Positions 1 through 13,703 of a stretch of 64,000 nucleotides of DNA are shown here, piece by piece. Each line of letters starts with the position of its first letter. Position 1 is the stretch's first letter. This stretch comes from Branchiostoma floridae. Taxonomy: Eukaryota; Chordata; Leptocardii; Amphioxiformes; Branchiostomatidae. Both the position numbers and the translations under genes were made by a program. The stretch spans positions 25,767,978 through 25,831,977 of the forward strand of contig NC_049979.1 of assembly GCF_000003815.2 (NCBI RefSeq), given 5' to 3'. The notes beneath the pieces are model-generated. The model was not told where the DNA came from, made no database searches, and worked only from the letters and a program-made list of their open reading frames with translations.

Positions 1-1006
1 CATATCTTCGCGCCAAACAACACCTGCCTAATGCTACATTTATAACTACCTAATAGACATTATATACGGATAGTGAGATACTGACCACTCCATGTATACA
101 CATGGCCACAATTCTGGGCTTAGAAGTTTATCCGGAAAGTTATTTGCAAACGTTGGGTTCAAGATTGTTTTGTCTAGTTTTCTGAACTCTTATAATCAAA
201 CGGTTGAGGGAATTTTGGATGCCAGGTCTTCATTTTTTCTTAACTGGAAAATTAGGTTCATCATGTGCTTGAACGATATCAAATCATATTTTAGAATGAG
301 GATTTTAATATGCGCTCGTAATATATTAAGATGTTATTGATGCTCAAAGTGAGCTGTAGGGTTTAAACAAATTGTCTATTTGTGTACTGTTTATTTTGTC
401 TGTTTTGTGTTGTTTTGGTTTCCTATTTTGCATACTGAATGTTTATTCGTCCCACAAATGAAATGTGTCTCTCCAGTCTACCCTTTAGGGGTATAGCTAC
501 AGGCTAACAGTAAAGGTTTGGAAATCCCCCCCCCCCCCCAAAAAAAAATGCCGAAGAAAAACTTGTATTACATTTCCATTTGGTGAATGTAACCTTACAC
601 GTTGGGCCTATGCCCATTTCTTGCAGATATATAGGAATATCAGATGTGCAAAAGAATTTTCACACAAAGAATTGGCATATGAAACTCGTATAGTCTTTCA
701 TCAAGATGGGGGGGCAACAAGTTTGAAGTTCATTGCCAAAAATTTCTGTTGACACATGGCCTATTGTATAACATTCAAATGATGCTAAATATTTGGAGAT
801 GTCAGATATTGACGCATCTATACTATGATGAAATTCATGGTTGGGGGACCGTTAGGAATTTTTTGCAATCATAGCAGCTAATTTGTCAGTTTTAGATATT
901 TTGGCGAATGTGTCATTTGTAACATAGGGAGGTTGTGGCCTAACAAAAAAAGTAGAAAACAAATTGTGAAGATATGTAATAAACGTTGGTGTTGTTTCCC
1001 GAACAG
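1..1006. other. Intron or upstream DNA of the gene ending at 1346
   Basis: No coding exon is recognisable. A homopolymeric C run followed by A runs lies near 527-547. The segment ends in a pyrimidine tract and a CAG acceptor at 1004-1006, so at least its right part is intron of the gene whose last exon follows. Confidence 0.6.
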
Positions 1007-1346
1007 AGACGACAGACACAGTGGATTGGACAGCGGAGATGAAGATCTGAAGGGTCATCTCAACGGCGACCTCTCGCACGACCTCTCCCAGCTGACCGCA
1101 CGGGTGGACAAGATGGACAGCAGCATAGCGACCACGCCGGTGCATGCGCAACAACAACAGGCGCATCTCCAACATCACCACAGCGCGCATGCGCACCATA
1201 TGGTAGGCTTGGACTTTCCCGGTGACGTCGAGTCCAAGTCGTGCGTCCCGACGCCTCACGAACTGCTCGGCTCGTGCTCGGCCGTGGAAACATCCGTACT
1301 CTGCACGCCTGTCAGTACCATCGTCAAAGGCGAGCCTCCACAGTAA
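1007..1346 (+). CDS. Terminal coding exon of a His/Gln-rich protein, probably a regulatory or channel protein tail
   Basis: This is the last exon of a gene that begins left of the window. It follows a pyrimidine tract and CAG acceptor; the first base completes a split codon (phase 2) and translation runs about 112 residues to TAA. GC rises sharply over the flanks, as expected for coding DNA. The peptide starts with an acidic patch (SGLDSGDED), continues with a short amphipathic stretch (DLSQLTARVDKMDSS), then a Gln/His tract (QQQQ, HHH), and ends IVKGEPPQ. VKGE fits the sumoylation consensus (hydrophobic-K-x-E). I do not recognise the family. The composition suits the C terminus of a transcription factor; the heptad-like stretch would also suit an ion-channel tail. 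Confidence 0.6.
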
Positions 1347-4300
1347 AGAGAAGAAAACAAACAAAAGAAAACAAGATCAAATCTCTCCACGTATCATTCC
1401 TAAAACTTCTCACTCTCCAAAAATGTATACTTCAAACACTCCATATTTTCTTTTCATAACTTTGAATTGACATGTCAATAGTCATTCCGATTTTATTTTG
1501 TTTGATTCTTTCTTTGTTGGCAGCATTTCTCTCCTGCTGTCTTTTCCTCCTTTCGTCCCCAAACATAAATATTGTACATACCATTTTAGTTAGGACGAGT
1601 TTTATTCCTTATGAAGTTGTGCCAAATACTTCTTCATGTGAGAGATGTAAAATGTTGTGCGTGTGCACGTGTTGTTTTGAGACCAGCAATGCGCATGTGT
1701 AGTAGGATCCAAGAATGGATGCTCTCAATCCAGAAGCCCCTCACATATATAGCCGTTTGGTTTGTATATTCTATATGTAATAGGAACTCTTGATGTTATA
1801 CGTGCAGTCTTAAAAACGTATTTTTGTTGTATGATATTACGGAACCTCTATGTCCCCTAGATATACTTTCTATGAAGGTTGTTCCAGTACTTGGAGGGGG
1901 CTTGTCTCTTTTGTATCACAGGGTTTCGTTTCACTGTTGTTTTTGCGGAGTTAGAAACACAAACACAAAGTTTTGACACCCGTATTCGAACTTTTCTCGT
2001 TATTTTGCCGTTCCTTGCCGTGTTTGACATGTAATTATCGGCAGTTTTCCGACAACATCAAACTTTCGCCTCTTGTGGAAAAAAAATAGGCCATCAGCCA
2101 AAGGCAAACATCATCGCCTTATATGGAAGTATCCAAGAGCTGTGATGTCGAATGTAGTTGAAAATTCGTCGCTGCACATTCATCTTAGTGACAACACCGT
2201 GCGAATCTGTGTTCAAATTATGCTTCCAGTTTTCCCTAGTATTTGCTTGTTCAGATTGCCGAACTGTTATCATTGATGTAATATTTGTATACCAAAGAAT
2301 CATGAAGTAAAACTTCATTGTGCAGAAGCTAGTAATTTTGGTGTGTCGCAAATATTTACGCACTTTCTTGCAAACACTGGTGCGGGGAAGGTGGGGAGGG
2401 GGGGCATTGCAGACCTAACCATTTGTCCGTCCATTCCCCCCATATGTTCAGGTGCTATCGCCTAAAGCGGAACTAAACGCACATGATAAATGCTGTTCGT
2501 CCATAACTGGAACTAGACAGGCCTCCTGTTGGTCGTTTAGATGCAATAAACATCCTATTGTAGTGCAACAAGCCCGTTTGGTGTTGATGCCCCCCTCGAG
2601 AATTGAAATAGATTTAGAAAGCCCCTGAGTCCTGCGATGGCTGTCACGATTTCATGCCATAGAAGGCACTACTTGCAGTTTCCACCAGAGCCACTTTCGG
2701 CCCTTTATTCTTTTCATTCATGACCCGGAGTTTTGGAGCTTCCTTTTTACCATATTGTATACATTTGGGGCCCCAGCCCCCGCATGCATGTCCACGCACA
2801 ATAAAAAAAGGAGGCTCTTTAGCCTGTTTTGTGATGTTAGTAGTATTGCCTGCAAAAGCTAAGGATGCGTGCTTGACAATCATCACATGAAAGGCTTTTT
2901 TTCCATTGAAACATTAAAGATTTACTTGGCCACCGTCTTTTAATACTAGAATATCAAAAGTGCCAATTTTAAGTGACATCCAAGAGCGTTTGTTATTGGA
3001 TAGGCCTTTCAGAGCATCTCTTATGAACAGGGGGATGTGTAGGCGACTCTTTCCATGTTGAGACCTTGCTGTGCGCCTGCGAAAAGTACACATCGGGGAT
3101 AAGAAGAACTGTGAAGCTCTCGTCATGGGGGTAAACGTCAATGTGGTCTTGTACCACCCCAGGAGTACAGACTACCTCTGTTGTAGCTTGTTTTTGGTAG
3201 AGCTTATCGACTGAAGGGGGGTTCAACATACATATCGGATGAGGTAATGCTTCTGCTATTCACGTGTGTGATGACTCTCGCTTCCCCTCTCTCGACCCCC
3301 TTTGGGATCATCTAACCCTAACCTTGGGCTTCTGACTCCTCAGACCTGACGACTTTTATAGGCAGGCCCTTTTCATGACACCGTCGCCTCCAAGTTTTCC
3401 TTCCAACAATGCCCCGCAAACGGACTAACTCGAGTTCCCAGCGAGTTGTAAGAGGAGGATGGCTACAAATCGATATAGGCTGCTGGGTTGACGGAGAGAC
3501 TTTAGATAAGGAAAGTCTGGCATACAATGGGTCCATGTAACCGTACACGTTCATCCACCGTTGCGTCTACACGCGTGAGGGGAGCAAAATCTGCCATTTG
3601 AGAAGCTAATTGATCCGAGGTGCTGACACCCATTTCACGGGATTTATGATAGATCGGATTATAATATACGCTCCGGCTCCCATCTTTAGAAACCCTACTC
3701 GCTACCGAGACACCGAGGGGAACCAGGGGAATAAACCTAGCGGAAAACATGTTCACCATTATTGATTTGTCAAGAGTAAGTCATTGAGATGTAAATGTAT
3801 ATTGTACTTCCCTCCGTATACAATGACATAACAATACGGCCATTAGTGAGGAACGGCAATGGCAAAGCAGACGGGACCAGAGTTGTTGTGTGTATACACG
3901 AGTGTATTAGTAAATGGAGACGCGGGGAATATAACGGGGTAACTTGTGTCATTGCACCTGAGATTGGAGAGACATTCGAGACAAGTCCCGTCTTTTTGTT
4001 CTACTCATTCCCCGCCAGTCATAGCAAAAGTCAAAGCTGACTTTGAGTAGTAACGCGACTCCAAAAAAATCTTTTTTTCTTTTATGACTTGGAGGAAAGT
4101 AGTGAGCACCATCTGTCACATTGATAGGTGTAGAAAGGCCCGCGACAATGCGCGTGCGGTGATTATGACAAATTTTCCAATTATACAGTGAAGCAAAATG
4201 GACGCATACACCGGAACGCATCATTCTTATGGTGTAGGGAAGGAAAAAAATGTTTTTTGATACGGAGATTTAAACTGCAAAGTTTCCAGTGGTTTTTAAA

Positions 4301-7300
4301 GTAACAATCTCTTATATTCCTCCCTTTGTGAATATGCTGAATGTTTTGTAAAATATCTTCGCAGGGATTTGGAAAAAAATTCTTGGTAGTTACTGACATT
4401 AGGTATAAATTACTATAATAAAAATACCTTTTTCGCTACATGTGTGCATTGTTAGCGATTTGTATCTACATTTTGAGACAAAAGAGCATGTTCGCCGGAA
4501 CTTGAAGTCAAATCACAGAGTATCCTTCCGATCTAGGTACAATATATACATACTCCGTGCAAATAGTTCACGTTAAACAGTGTAGTGCAGGATTTGCAAC
4601 CACACAATTTGTGTATAAAATCGAGGACACATTATATCCGTTTGTAATGTCCTTTGGAAAATGATGGACACAGAAGCATTGTACCTGAAATGTTATTTTT
4701 TTCTTCAATGCAGAAGGTTTTCATACTTGTTCAATAACGTCTGAACACAGGAACATGTTACTGATTTCTGTAATCTTACTTCGTACTTGATTCAGAAGGG
4801 ACATTTTCCTTTTTCTTCTTCTCAAACAATCTTTTTTTCTTCTCGAAGCAATATTTTTCTGTGTTTTTTACTTTAGTGAGTATGCTCAAAACATCTCACT
4901 GAAAGAAATCCTTTCCATTTGGCAAGGCCAAATGCGTCCCTCATGCTTTTCATTGCCAGACCCCCATGGGCAACCACGATCTCATTTTCTGCAGGTGTGC
5001 GAGTGGGGGGTGTAGGGCTGGGATTGATTCTTCTAGCCTGGTAGGGATCTAATTCAAGGCATGATACCGTGATCGAGAAGAGAGCCAAACATACAGTAGC
5101 TAGGTAAATACAGCGCGAGCAAGGCTTAGCCAAAACGCAGCCACAAAGCGTAGCTTGGGCAGTAACATTCTTGGTAGACGGACAGATTTTGAGGAAGGGT
5201 TTCTCAGAAAAATTTGTTTTCTTTGCACCTGTTCGTTTGAAACCACAGAGAACCACATCGGAGTCGATTTGCTTGCAGAAACTTGGAGGGAGCACAGCGA
5301 TACCGACTTTGGTAAACGCTTGAACCAAAATCTTGACTTCTGCCAAACTCTTGTAATTAGAAGGCGGTTTAGAACAGTCGAGTGAGATACAAACCAGGCT
5401 TCCTACGATAAGGCCAACCTGTGGGTCAAATTAGGACGCAGAGCAGGAAGCCAAGTTCAACACAAGTCTATTTACGGGGTGGGACCCCTGGCAGAAAGGT
5501 AATTACGGCGGAGGTGTGTGGCTTTTGTCCGGTAAAGTAGTCCCAGACGGCCGCTCCTCGCGATGATTGACAGCCCGACAGGACGGTAGCGAACGGGGCG
5601 AACAGAACACGGACACGGTCCTCTGCAAGTTCCATATGGGCCCCGTGTTTGCCTTCTCTTGCTAGTGCAAAGTGTACACAGGAGTCGCACTCAGTCCTAA
5701 TGGGTTGTGGACCCAGCAAACATCGATCAAGATAGTCTCAGTTCCGTCAGCACCTTAAAGACAGGCTAACAACACGGCTTCTGCGTGCGTAAAGCTGCGA
5801 AATACATTTTAAAGCTTCTAGGAAACCCCAGATCAGCCAGACTGGGCGCAACTACTAAATTGCAGCAACTCAACTGAATAAAACGTCTGCTATCCAAGAC
5901 TTGGTAGGCCCTATGGTAAAGATTGAAGGAATGTTGATAATGGTACCGGTGTTACACCGGCATTTTAAATGTCATCTTTAATCTGAAAGATAGAATATTT
6001 CCCTGCAAGGTGCCGCAAATACTAGTAATAACTGACAAAAATAACATGTAAATGAATGAAATTACAATGAATGAAAGTCTTTGCGAAAACTAAATGTAAA
6101 TTACGACATTTATATTGATGCAGAATGTTCTTTTCGATAAAAAATAGCAATTTTTTCACTAAGTTAATTCATTCAAAGTAGAAACTGAGGCCTGCAAAAC
6201 GCTCCGTGGTAGATTCTTAATGTTGTAGCCTGGTTTTAAAGATATGTCCAGATCTGACAACTGTTTACAAATGTAGACGTTAACTTGATTAGCAGATCGT
6301 TACTCGAAACTATCGAGTCTACTATATATAGTATTGCTGGGAAGAATATGGGTTGGATACGGACCATTGTTTGCATTTTGACATATGTGTATGTACCTTT
6401 TTTTTGTCGCATGTGGACATATTTTTGATAGAACTAGAATACAGATGTATGTTGTAAAGGTCTTTTTTTCTGTCTCTCCGGCAAAATAAACGGGGAAAAC
6501 TATCATTTCTAATTTCTCATGATTTCATTATACAAACTCTCAGCATGGCCGAAGACTATCAAGTTGCGAATAATCGAAGTTTTATAAACTTTTGTGACGG
6601 GGAAACAAAGCTATGAGTGACCTCGGTGAGAGAGAGAGCTGTGACATTGTGTTGTTCTGGAATTTCAGCTGGCCAAAACGTGCGCACAGTATGGAGTTAG
6701 GAACCATAGTGTGTGTGATATATTAGATTTGACCACTTTCTCCGTCTCACTTTCACCTACGCAGCACCGCGCCCAAGCGTAATAAGCGGGCAGGATGAAG
6801 GCACAGAAATGCAAATTGTTTTGACAGCAGAATGTGCCACAAGTGTTTAGCAAATGGACAGAAGCCGTCTCCTGACCCTAGGATCAAACACGTACAAAGC
6901 TAACACTCCACAAAGGAAGGCAAGGCATGAAATTCTATACACCACCAGGGGCTGTTGCATACATTGTCCGCCTGGGCCCTCATATGAAAAGCGTTTCAAA
7001 AGAAGCTGGATGTTTCTTTGCACAAGACTGTGCCTCTCAAAGCCGTAAGATCCGTCCTACAACATTTTCTGTTCGAAACACCCGTGTCCTTTCAGAAATA
7101 AACCTGAAGAAAAAGTAGGATAGTTTGTTAACGAGCGCTTCGGACTTCTTGTTCGTTTTGCCCCTATGTCTAGGACGTCCCCATGCGAGCTGCATCACCC
7201 AAAGGAGAGCTTCCTCCTTTTTGATTTCAGGCCGCTTTGTCAATGTTTAATTTTGCCCAACAAAAGCCTGATGCCGTAGTACGAGTGCGGCCGGCGACTG

Positions 7301-7821
7301 ACACTGGAATAAAAGGTCTGTACACACCGTTATGGGGTCCGTATTCACCCCCAATAGGATTAACAGGGACTCCGTACTTTATCCATCCAAACGGCTAATA
7401 CGGGCTGACGTCCAAATTAAACTTGTCTCAGAGGAGGTGGGAGGGACCACGCTCCCGAGATTAGCCCAATTTCCCGCGGTAAAAAAAGTCTGAATCGGCG
7501 GTCGCTAATTAGGCGAGTTTGTTTTGTGCGTGTGGTTCAAACACGGTTGGTATGAAATGATGAATGGCTTCATAGTTCACACAAACGGAATGTACAGAAT
7601 AAGGTACACCCCCAGGCAAAATTTAATATGACACCTTTAGTTGAAATAGAGATTTGGTGAATGCTTAGATTCGCCAGTTTTAACGTAGGGTGGATAAACT
7701 CAGTGTTTTCTTTTAGTTCTCTGATTGTCGCTGTTATCTCGATCATGACAAGGCCTATGATCTAAAAATGTTGATTCTTAAACGTCGTTCCGTACATTTT
7801 TTCGGTAAAATATATTTTGAG
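1347..7821. other. 3' flank and gene-poor DNA
   Basis: The first part is presumably the 3' UTR of the preceding exon. Beyond it, ORFs are short, mostly lack ATG starts and match nothing I recognise. GC-richer patches near 3300-3760 and 4900-5720 carry open frames of 80-157 codons on the minus strand, but they have no ATG, domain or convincing splice frame. Confidence 0.5.
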
Positions 7822-8095
7822 TCTATGTACATGACTCCTTTTTTTCTTGGAAAACTTGATAGACAAAAGAACTGAAATTCTTTGCTAAAAAAGGCAAGAA
7901 AAATGAAAGTCTTTCTGAGTGGTGTTTGCTTTTGATATTTCTTCAATTTGTAGATGTCTTTGTACATGACTCCCTTTTTCTTTGAAAACTTGATAGACAA
8001 AACAACTGAACTTCATTGCTAAAAAAGGCAAGAAAAACGAAAATATTTCTGAGTGGTGTTTGCTTTTGTTATTTCTTCAAAGTTTAGATGCTTTA
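7822..8095. repeat. Two-copy tandem duplication, ~135-bp period
   Basis: The motif TGTACATGACTCC recurs at about 7826 and 7961. Each copy continues with the same order of landmarks: CTTGATAGACAAAA, GCTAAAAAAGGCAAGAAAAA, then TGAGTGGTGTTTGCTTTTG. The copies differ by scattered substitutions and small indels, so the duplication is not recent. No coding frame follows it. Confidence 0.8.
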
Positions 8096-8429
8096 GGTTG
8101 TAACGTTATTAGATATAATATAGCGATTTTCAGCAATTGTGTTCTTATCAAATCTACATTTTCGCTTCTCACAGAGTCATAAAGGAGTTACAAAACGAGG
8201 AATAGAACACCTAGGCATATCTATGACCCAAAGGGCACGTTAAATGACGAACAAAGATGGGAATACGAGAAGAGGCTATGAAATGAAAGTGTTGTGTTGT
8301 GTAGTGTGTAGTAACTTGATTCTAGTTGAGGACCAACTGTTGGCTCGAAAATATCACCTGGCCTCTGGCATCCCTACGGTGGAAACCCTGTGGATCTGAT
8401 TACTGGGAATATTCCAAAAAAACTCAGGG

Positions 8430-8795
8430 GGTCATTTTACAGAAGGTCTGCGGGGCCTGGCGCACCTTTTCATGCTGTTGTCGATGCGCTCCGCACGGAG
8501 CCTCACAGAAAAGACCTTCTACGGTCTGCTGCGCTCCTCCCCGTCGCGATGGCACACAAACTCCCAACACTGGCTCGGCGATTCGATTCTCTCCGCGACC
8601 GAGGGTGCTTTTCTGGCGTCCTACCCCGTCGCAGTAAGCCTCTGACACCGGCTTCTCACATCAGAGCGACCCCGTCAGGGCGTCAAGTTCAACAACGAGC
8701 GGTCGATACGAGACATTGAACCCGCAGAGTACTACCGAACGTCCGGTGCGGAGTTCTCGCAAGTCGATGTGACCAGACAACAGGTATGACACCAG
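8430..8795 (+). other. GC-rich coding-like stretch, unresolved
   Basis: GC content jumps here relative to AT-rich flanks. An acceptor-like TTTTACAG lies near 8441 and the following frame is open for about 64 codons (includes SLTEKTFYGLLRSS and SATEGAFLASYPVA) up to GCAGTAAGC, which resembles a donor near 8633. Another frame is open from about 8662 (includes RDIEPAEYYRTSGAE) up to ACAG|GTATGA near 8784. The gap between the two frames is only about 30 nt, too short for an ordinary intron, so this may be a gene with an indel, a decayed gene, or chance. I do not recognise the protein. Confidence 0.25.
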
Positions 8796-11700
8796 AAGAA
8801 AAAACTTGACACACGCTGTACGACCACGAAATGATTGATGTGAGATTCCAACAGAGGGGTGCAGTTGCCATAGTAACCCATACATCAATTGATAACAAGA
8901 CAAGCGTCTGGGAAAGACACTCACAGATATTTGAAGTTAAGAATGAAGTTCCTCATCTTCTGAATTTGATCGGGACTTCCTTCACGAACCAACGCAAAAT
9001 TTCCGAGGATCTCGGGACCCTTTGATGGTCTGCCGCGGGGAGACAAAGTTTGTGTGGTGTGTGTTTGACAAACCCTCCCCCTTTTTCTTGTAGACTTCTC
9101 AGTGCCAGCTTCTTTTCTGTCAATAGTATGGCTCTTACAAACGAACTCGTCCACAGAAAGTTTCATGGACAGAGCGATCACTCTTTTCTAGGAATTCTGC
9201 ATATCATCTACCAAAGTTACATTCAGATGTATTTATTTGACACGTTTGCAGTAAAATGTAGCTTTTTCGAAAATTTTAATAGTTTTTTTCCTCAGCTGAA
9301 GATGCGCTTTCCTAATTTTCTACATGATCTAGATACAAAATAGTCGAAAATGTAAGATTTTCTGTCACCCAAAGTTGTGTATCAATGAATATTCTTTACC
9401 TTACCAGCACAAGTCGACGTCAAACAGAGGCGGATCGAAAGAGATTTGATTCACTTCAACGAATCTGGCTTTTCGTATGAACAAAAGTCTGGCATATTCT
9501 GTATTTTCAACTATCTGGTATTTGTTTGTATGTTTTAGATGTATAGCGCAATTGTTTTGGGAGTCTTTATAGAAAAGCATCAGAATTATATACAACTGCG
9601 TAAAAATTTATAAGCTATTTTTATTTTGCTGTTGGCATGGGATCTGTTCTGTATTACTTATTGCCCATATTACCCGGAGTCATTACAGCAAAGTACATCT
9701 CGACAGATATTGAGCATAAGTTGGTATAGTACATAACTTTTATATATTCGAGGAGAAATGGAAAGCAATATTTTGAGAGGTCGTTTTCATGTTTTCCATT
9801 TGGTCACACTGACCTGATATATGGATGCCATCCACTTTTCGTACGAAAAAAAATGAGCAAATACATGCCGAATAAATTGTAAGAATACATTGGAAAATGC
9901 ATAGGAATGCATCGTAGATCGCCTCTTTTCTTTTTGTGAAACGAATGATTTTTTGTCGTCAACTGACTCCTTGCACATTGAACATTTTATGTTTGTTGCA
10001 ATTGACAGTGAAGAGTTGCACAGCATAGCGGATACTGACCCTCTCAGTAAAGATTTGAACCACTATGACCTCTTTGCAAGGTACACAAAAATGTTTTGGT
10101 GCAATTGATTTTATCGCAATTTGTACCAGTACAGCTGAAAAATCTATGTCAAACCCTGAGCAAAGCTTTCCTCGATCCAAAGTTCAAGAAAACATGAAAG
10201 AACAAGAATTGAATGTTTAGTATACCGTGTTTAGCATATCATTTGTTCAATCTTCCTGGCCACTTTTATTCGCCCGCTCGCAACATTTTTGGGGGATGCC
10301 CAGGGAATGACATACAGATACAGTGTGAATTTATCCTAAAAAAATAATCTACCTGAATTTGCTGCAAGCAAAAGCATCCTAACTTTGCACAAAAATACGA
10401 AGGAGATCCAGAAAAGAATGGTCCTAAACTTAAAACTACTCGTATTAGACCCACTTTCCACTAGACGGCGATCGCGTTGCGCTCTCACTGCGACCTAAAT
10501 AGGATATGTGTAACCTTGGCTTTCACACTGGGTATATCATACAAAACGTTAGAGTGTGACCGAGAAGACAACAAAACTCACAAAGTGTAAAAAGATTCGT
10601 TTCTTTTCTAAACAATTCGTTGAGCGATATTTCAAATTTGAGGTCGCAGAGAGAGTGCGGCGAGAGCGCCTTCCTAGTGGAAAGGGGGTATAAGGAAGGG
10701 AGGAGATTGATATTGTACATATCTTTACATACTCATTACAGTTCAATTTTCAGCTGCTAGAGTGGACTGAGGTGTAACAGTGGTACCAAGTGAATTCAGA
10801 GTCGTAATCAAAGTCCTGAATACGCCTTGTGTTCATTCAAATTTATTGTAGACAATTTTCCCGTTAACTAAAAGAAACAAAAATTTGTACACTTATTGGA
10901 TACATGTATTGAAATAATAATACATTGTATGTGTATTTTGACATCATTTATCCAGAAAGAGAAAAAAATTCAATTTCTTAGATACCATAAACAACACATT
11001 GGATTTCCTATCAAACTATTATGTTTAAGTAGATGAATGTCTTTGTATCTAACTCGGAGACAAATAATTAGGAAACTTAGAAAAATATTGTGAACTAGAT
11101 TCTATATCAAAAACATAAGCGAGTGTATGTCTTGTCTTGAGGAAAAACAATGTTGATGTAATTTTTTCCATTTTCGCAAAAGATTGGTTTTAGATAAGTT
11201 ACAGAAATATTAACTTCAGTAAAGATCAGCTTTTGGTTTTATTTGTTCTTTATTTTAAAAATAAATCTATTCAACAAACATCCCAGGCTTTATGAGCCTC
11301 ACAGTTAATGTCCTAATAGTTACATGTTGAGACATCATAGAAACTAGTGTATTTTTTAATCTTAATTAATCTAAATTTTAGATTGGGTTATGCTTTCGTG
11401 TGGGGCCAGAAACCATTGTTACAAATATACGAGATAAATAAACATTTAATGAAATGTTTTTTGCCATAAAACACTGAGGGAAATTAAACATTTGAAAGTT
11501 ACAAATGTAAAAAAACTCGTCTCTATTAATTTCTGCATGGTACGTTTCACTTACTGTCTTCATCAATATTAAGAATTCATTTGAGAACTATAATTTGTTT
11601 TCCATAGGGAACTAAATTCATAGCGTAATGATTTATCATTAATAATCCTGACAACATTTTTACATCAATAGATGAACTCAATCTAATGTATATTTTCCAC

Positions 11701-12268
11701 GTTTTCTGTCCAAAATATGAAAGTGTACTATACATGTCAATGTTGCAACTTTAGCAATTCCTAACCTAGCTGTACGAAACAAAAATTACGCCGCCATTTG
11801 ACAGAAGCGTTATTCGTTATAAAAGTGTTTTCATACAAATTGTTCTCTGAATTGTATATTTGTTGACACCTAAAATTTGCGTATTAAATTTTTATGATAT
11901 TTTCAGCTGCGATCCGTCTCTTCTATCCGTTTTCATTTTGATTTTAGTTTGTGTTGATGTCATTATTCATTCTCAAAAGTTCTCAAAACTTTTGTATACT
12001 TTCAAGTGATTTTCTTTTATAGGAGACGGCCAATTGTATTCCCCGAATTCATGCCACAAATTCATGGTGAAACAAACATACAAACAAACAAGCAAACAAA
12101 AACAGGAAAATATATATATACACTTAGGCCTTATGATATACTCAAGGATAACGATTACATATAATACTACCTGTATTGTAGATTATAATTCTTGGCTCTG
12201 CTTATTCAGTTATTGTAGCTATCATCATCTGTCGTCCCTGGTGGGCGGGGTGATACGTACCCCTCGCA
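8796..12268. other. AT-rich gene-poor DNA
   Basis: Apart from the MITE near 10.5 kb, I see no exon, RNA gene or ordered repeat. Open frames are short and rich in Phe, Ile, Lys and Asn, as expected of AT-rich noncoding DNA. Confidence 0.5.
10452..10686. mobile_element. MITE, ~235 bp, GATCGCG family, copy 1
   Basis: The left end reads CCACTTTCCACTAGACGGCG and then GCTCTCACTGCGACC. The right end has the inverse order, GGTCGCAGAGAGAGTGCGG, then GCGAGAGCG and CTAGTGGAAAG. The ends therefore form imperfect inverted repeats of about 45 bp. A second copy with the same ends and similar interior lies at 21343-21578, so this is a dispersed non-autonomous element. Confidence 0.75.
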
Positions 12269-12368
12269 NNNNNNNNNNNNNNNNNNNNNNNNNNNNNNNN
12301 NNNNNNNNNNNNNNNNNNNNNNNNNNNNNNNNNNNNNNNNNNNNNNNNNNNNNNNNNNNNNNNNNNNN
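12269..12368. other. Assembly gap (100 N)
   Basis: Exactly 100 N, the usual placeholder for a gap of unknown size. Retrotransposon-like sequence directly to its right suggests that a repeat broke the assembly. Confidence 0.95.
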
Positions 12369-12370
12369 GA

Positions 12371-12555
12371 TTTTCGCCTAATGTGAGGGGGATAAGGCGA
12401 TGCACAACATCTCTCCACAGCACTCGGTCTTTCATAGCTGCTCCTAAGTCCTCAGTATCAATCCAGTGTCTCTGGAGATGGCTGCTGGGTAAGTGAGCTT
12501 TCTCGAGTAGGTCTGTCCCCTCGGCCTCCAGGTTCTTACTATACTGATGAGGCAC
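12371..12555 (-). pseudogene. Non-LTR retrotransposon ORF2 C-terminal remnant
   Basis: On the minus strand a frame of about 60 codons includes HLQRHWIDTEDLGAAMKDR followed by VLWRDVVHRL. A Trp, then about 10-14 residues, then D-R-x-x-W-R is typical of the extreme C terminus of non-LTR retrotransposon polyproteins, after the reverse transcriptase. The frame runs into the assembly gap. Recognition is by motif style only. Confidence 0.5.
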
Positions 12556-12894
12556 ATTTAGGTTAAACGTCGGCTCTTCAAAAGCTAGAAGAGAATTACT
12601 ATGATTTGCTAATAAACTTTAATTCACACACACGGCTTAGCGTACATTTCGCAAAATCTGACAGGTATAAAATATTGCAAACCCTTACCTTTCGATACTT
12701 TTGAATACTGTTTTTTTGTCTGTTGTCCGAACACATCATTACCAAATTGTAAGTTTGAAAATTCATAATTGTTAGTCTTGGTGTATAGACATTATCTTAT
12801 CTTCTTGCCAAGTATACATGTATTGTAAGGCTGTCGCTTGAAATTAACTTAATTCAGCCATCAAGGTATTACTGACTGAAATATTGTTTTAGTA

Positions 12895-12926
12895 TACGTA
12901 TGTATGTATGTATGTATGTATGTATA
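12895..12926. repeat. (TATG)n microsatellite
   Basis: About six to seven uninterrupted copies of the tetranucleotide GTAT/TATG. Confidence 0.9.
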
Positions 12927-13703
12927 TACTCTACAGTATGTATGAAATAAACTATTCTCTGTTTTATATTTGGTAGCCGTTGCAATTTGTGACAATACAC
13001 TCTATACTGTAAATGTATGTACCATGCGTGTGTTTTTTAACCCACAAGGTTTATGTATACTTCTCAGCTTTCATGGACTTTACAGAGTCGTAAATATAGA
13101 AAAATAAAAAAAAGAAGACACGACGTTACTATAAACATTGTCTCAAGAGATTGGCGAAAAAAAACTCCGTACTTATTCAAGGGGCGGCGATGGAGGGAAG
13201 TGAAGTATTACAAGATGTACAAAGAACATCTTGAGAAGCAACACCAAGTAGCAGTGTTATTTTCAAAACTCCCAGAACCCCTACCATCATCTTTACGCCA
13301 ATTAAATCGCAGGGGAAAGGTCTGAAAGATTTACAACATCATGTAAGGCCACAAATTTTACAAAACATAAAAAATACGACTGGGGTCCCCAAGGGGGTAA
13401 AAGTAAAAATGAACACGACAGAGACAAGAAATATTGATAAATCTCTGCGCGCAAGTGGTCGAAACCCGACTCCTCCGCTGCAGTGAAAGGGCGGTGGAAA
13501 CTGGACCCCGCCGACCAGCTAAACTGGTGAAAACTGATTCTAACTGCTCACGACAGGCGAGGAGGTAACCTGACCCGACCATCTGGCCCTTAAAATGGCT
13601 GGGCGCTGCCAAAACTCTACAGATGAGAGTGGCAATGTTTGTGACTCACACACCTGCATTGGGGGAGGACCTAGATAGTGACTGCGGTCTAGGGATGCGT
13701 ACC

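Noticed and set aside
3502-3759. 85-codon minus-strand frame in a GC-richer patch
   Set aside because: No recognisable domain and no second exon; coding cannot be supported.
4873-5346. 157-codon minus-strand frame with a signal-like hydrophobic segment
   Set aside because: It begins with TTG rather than ATG; no domain, splice frame or neighbour supports it.
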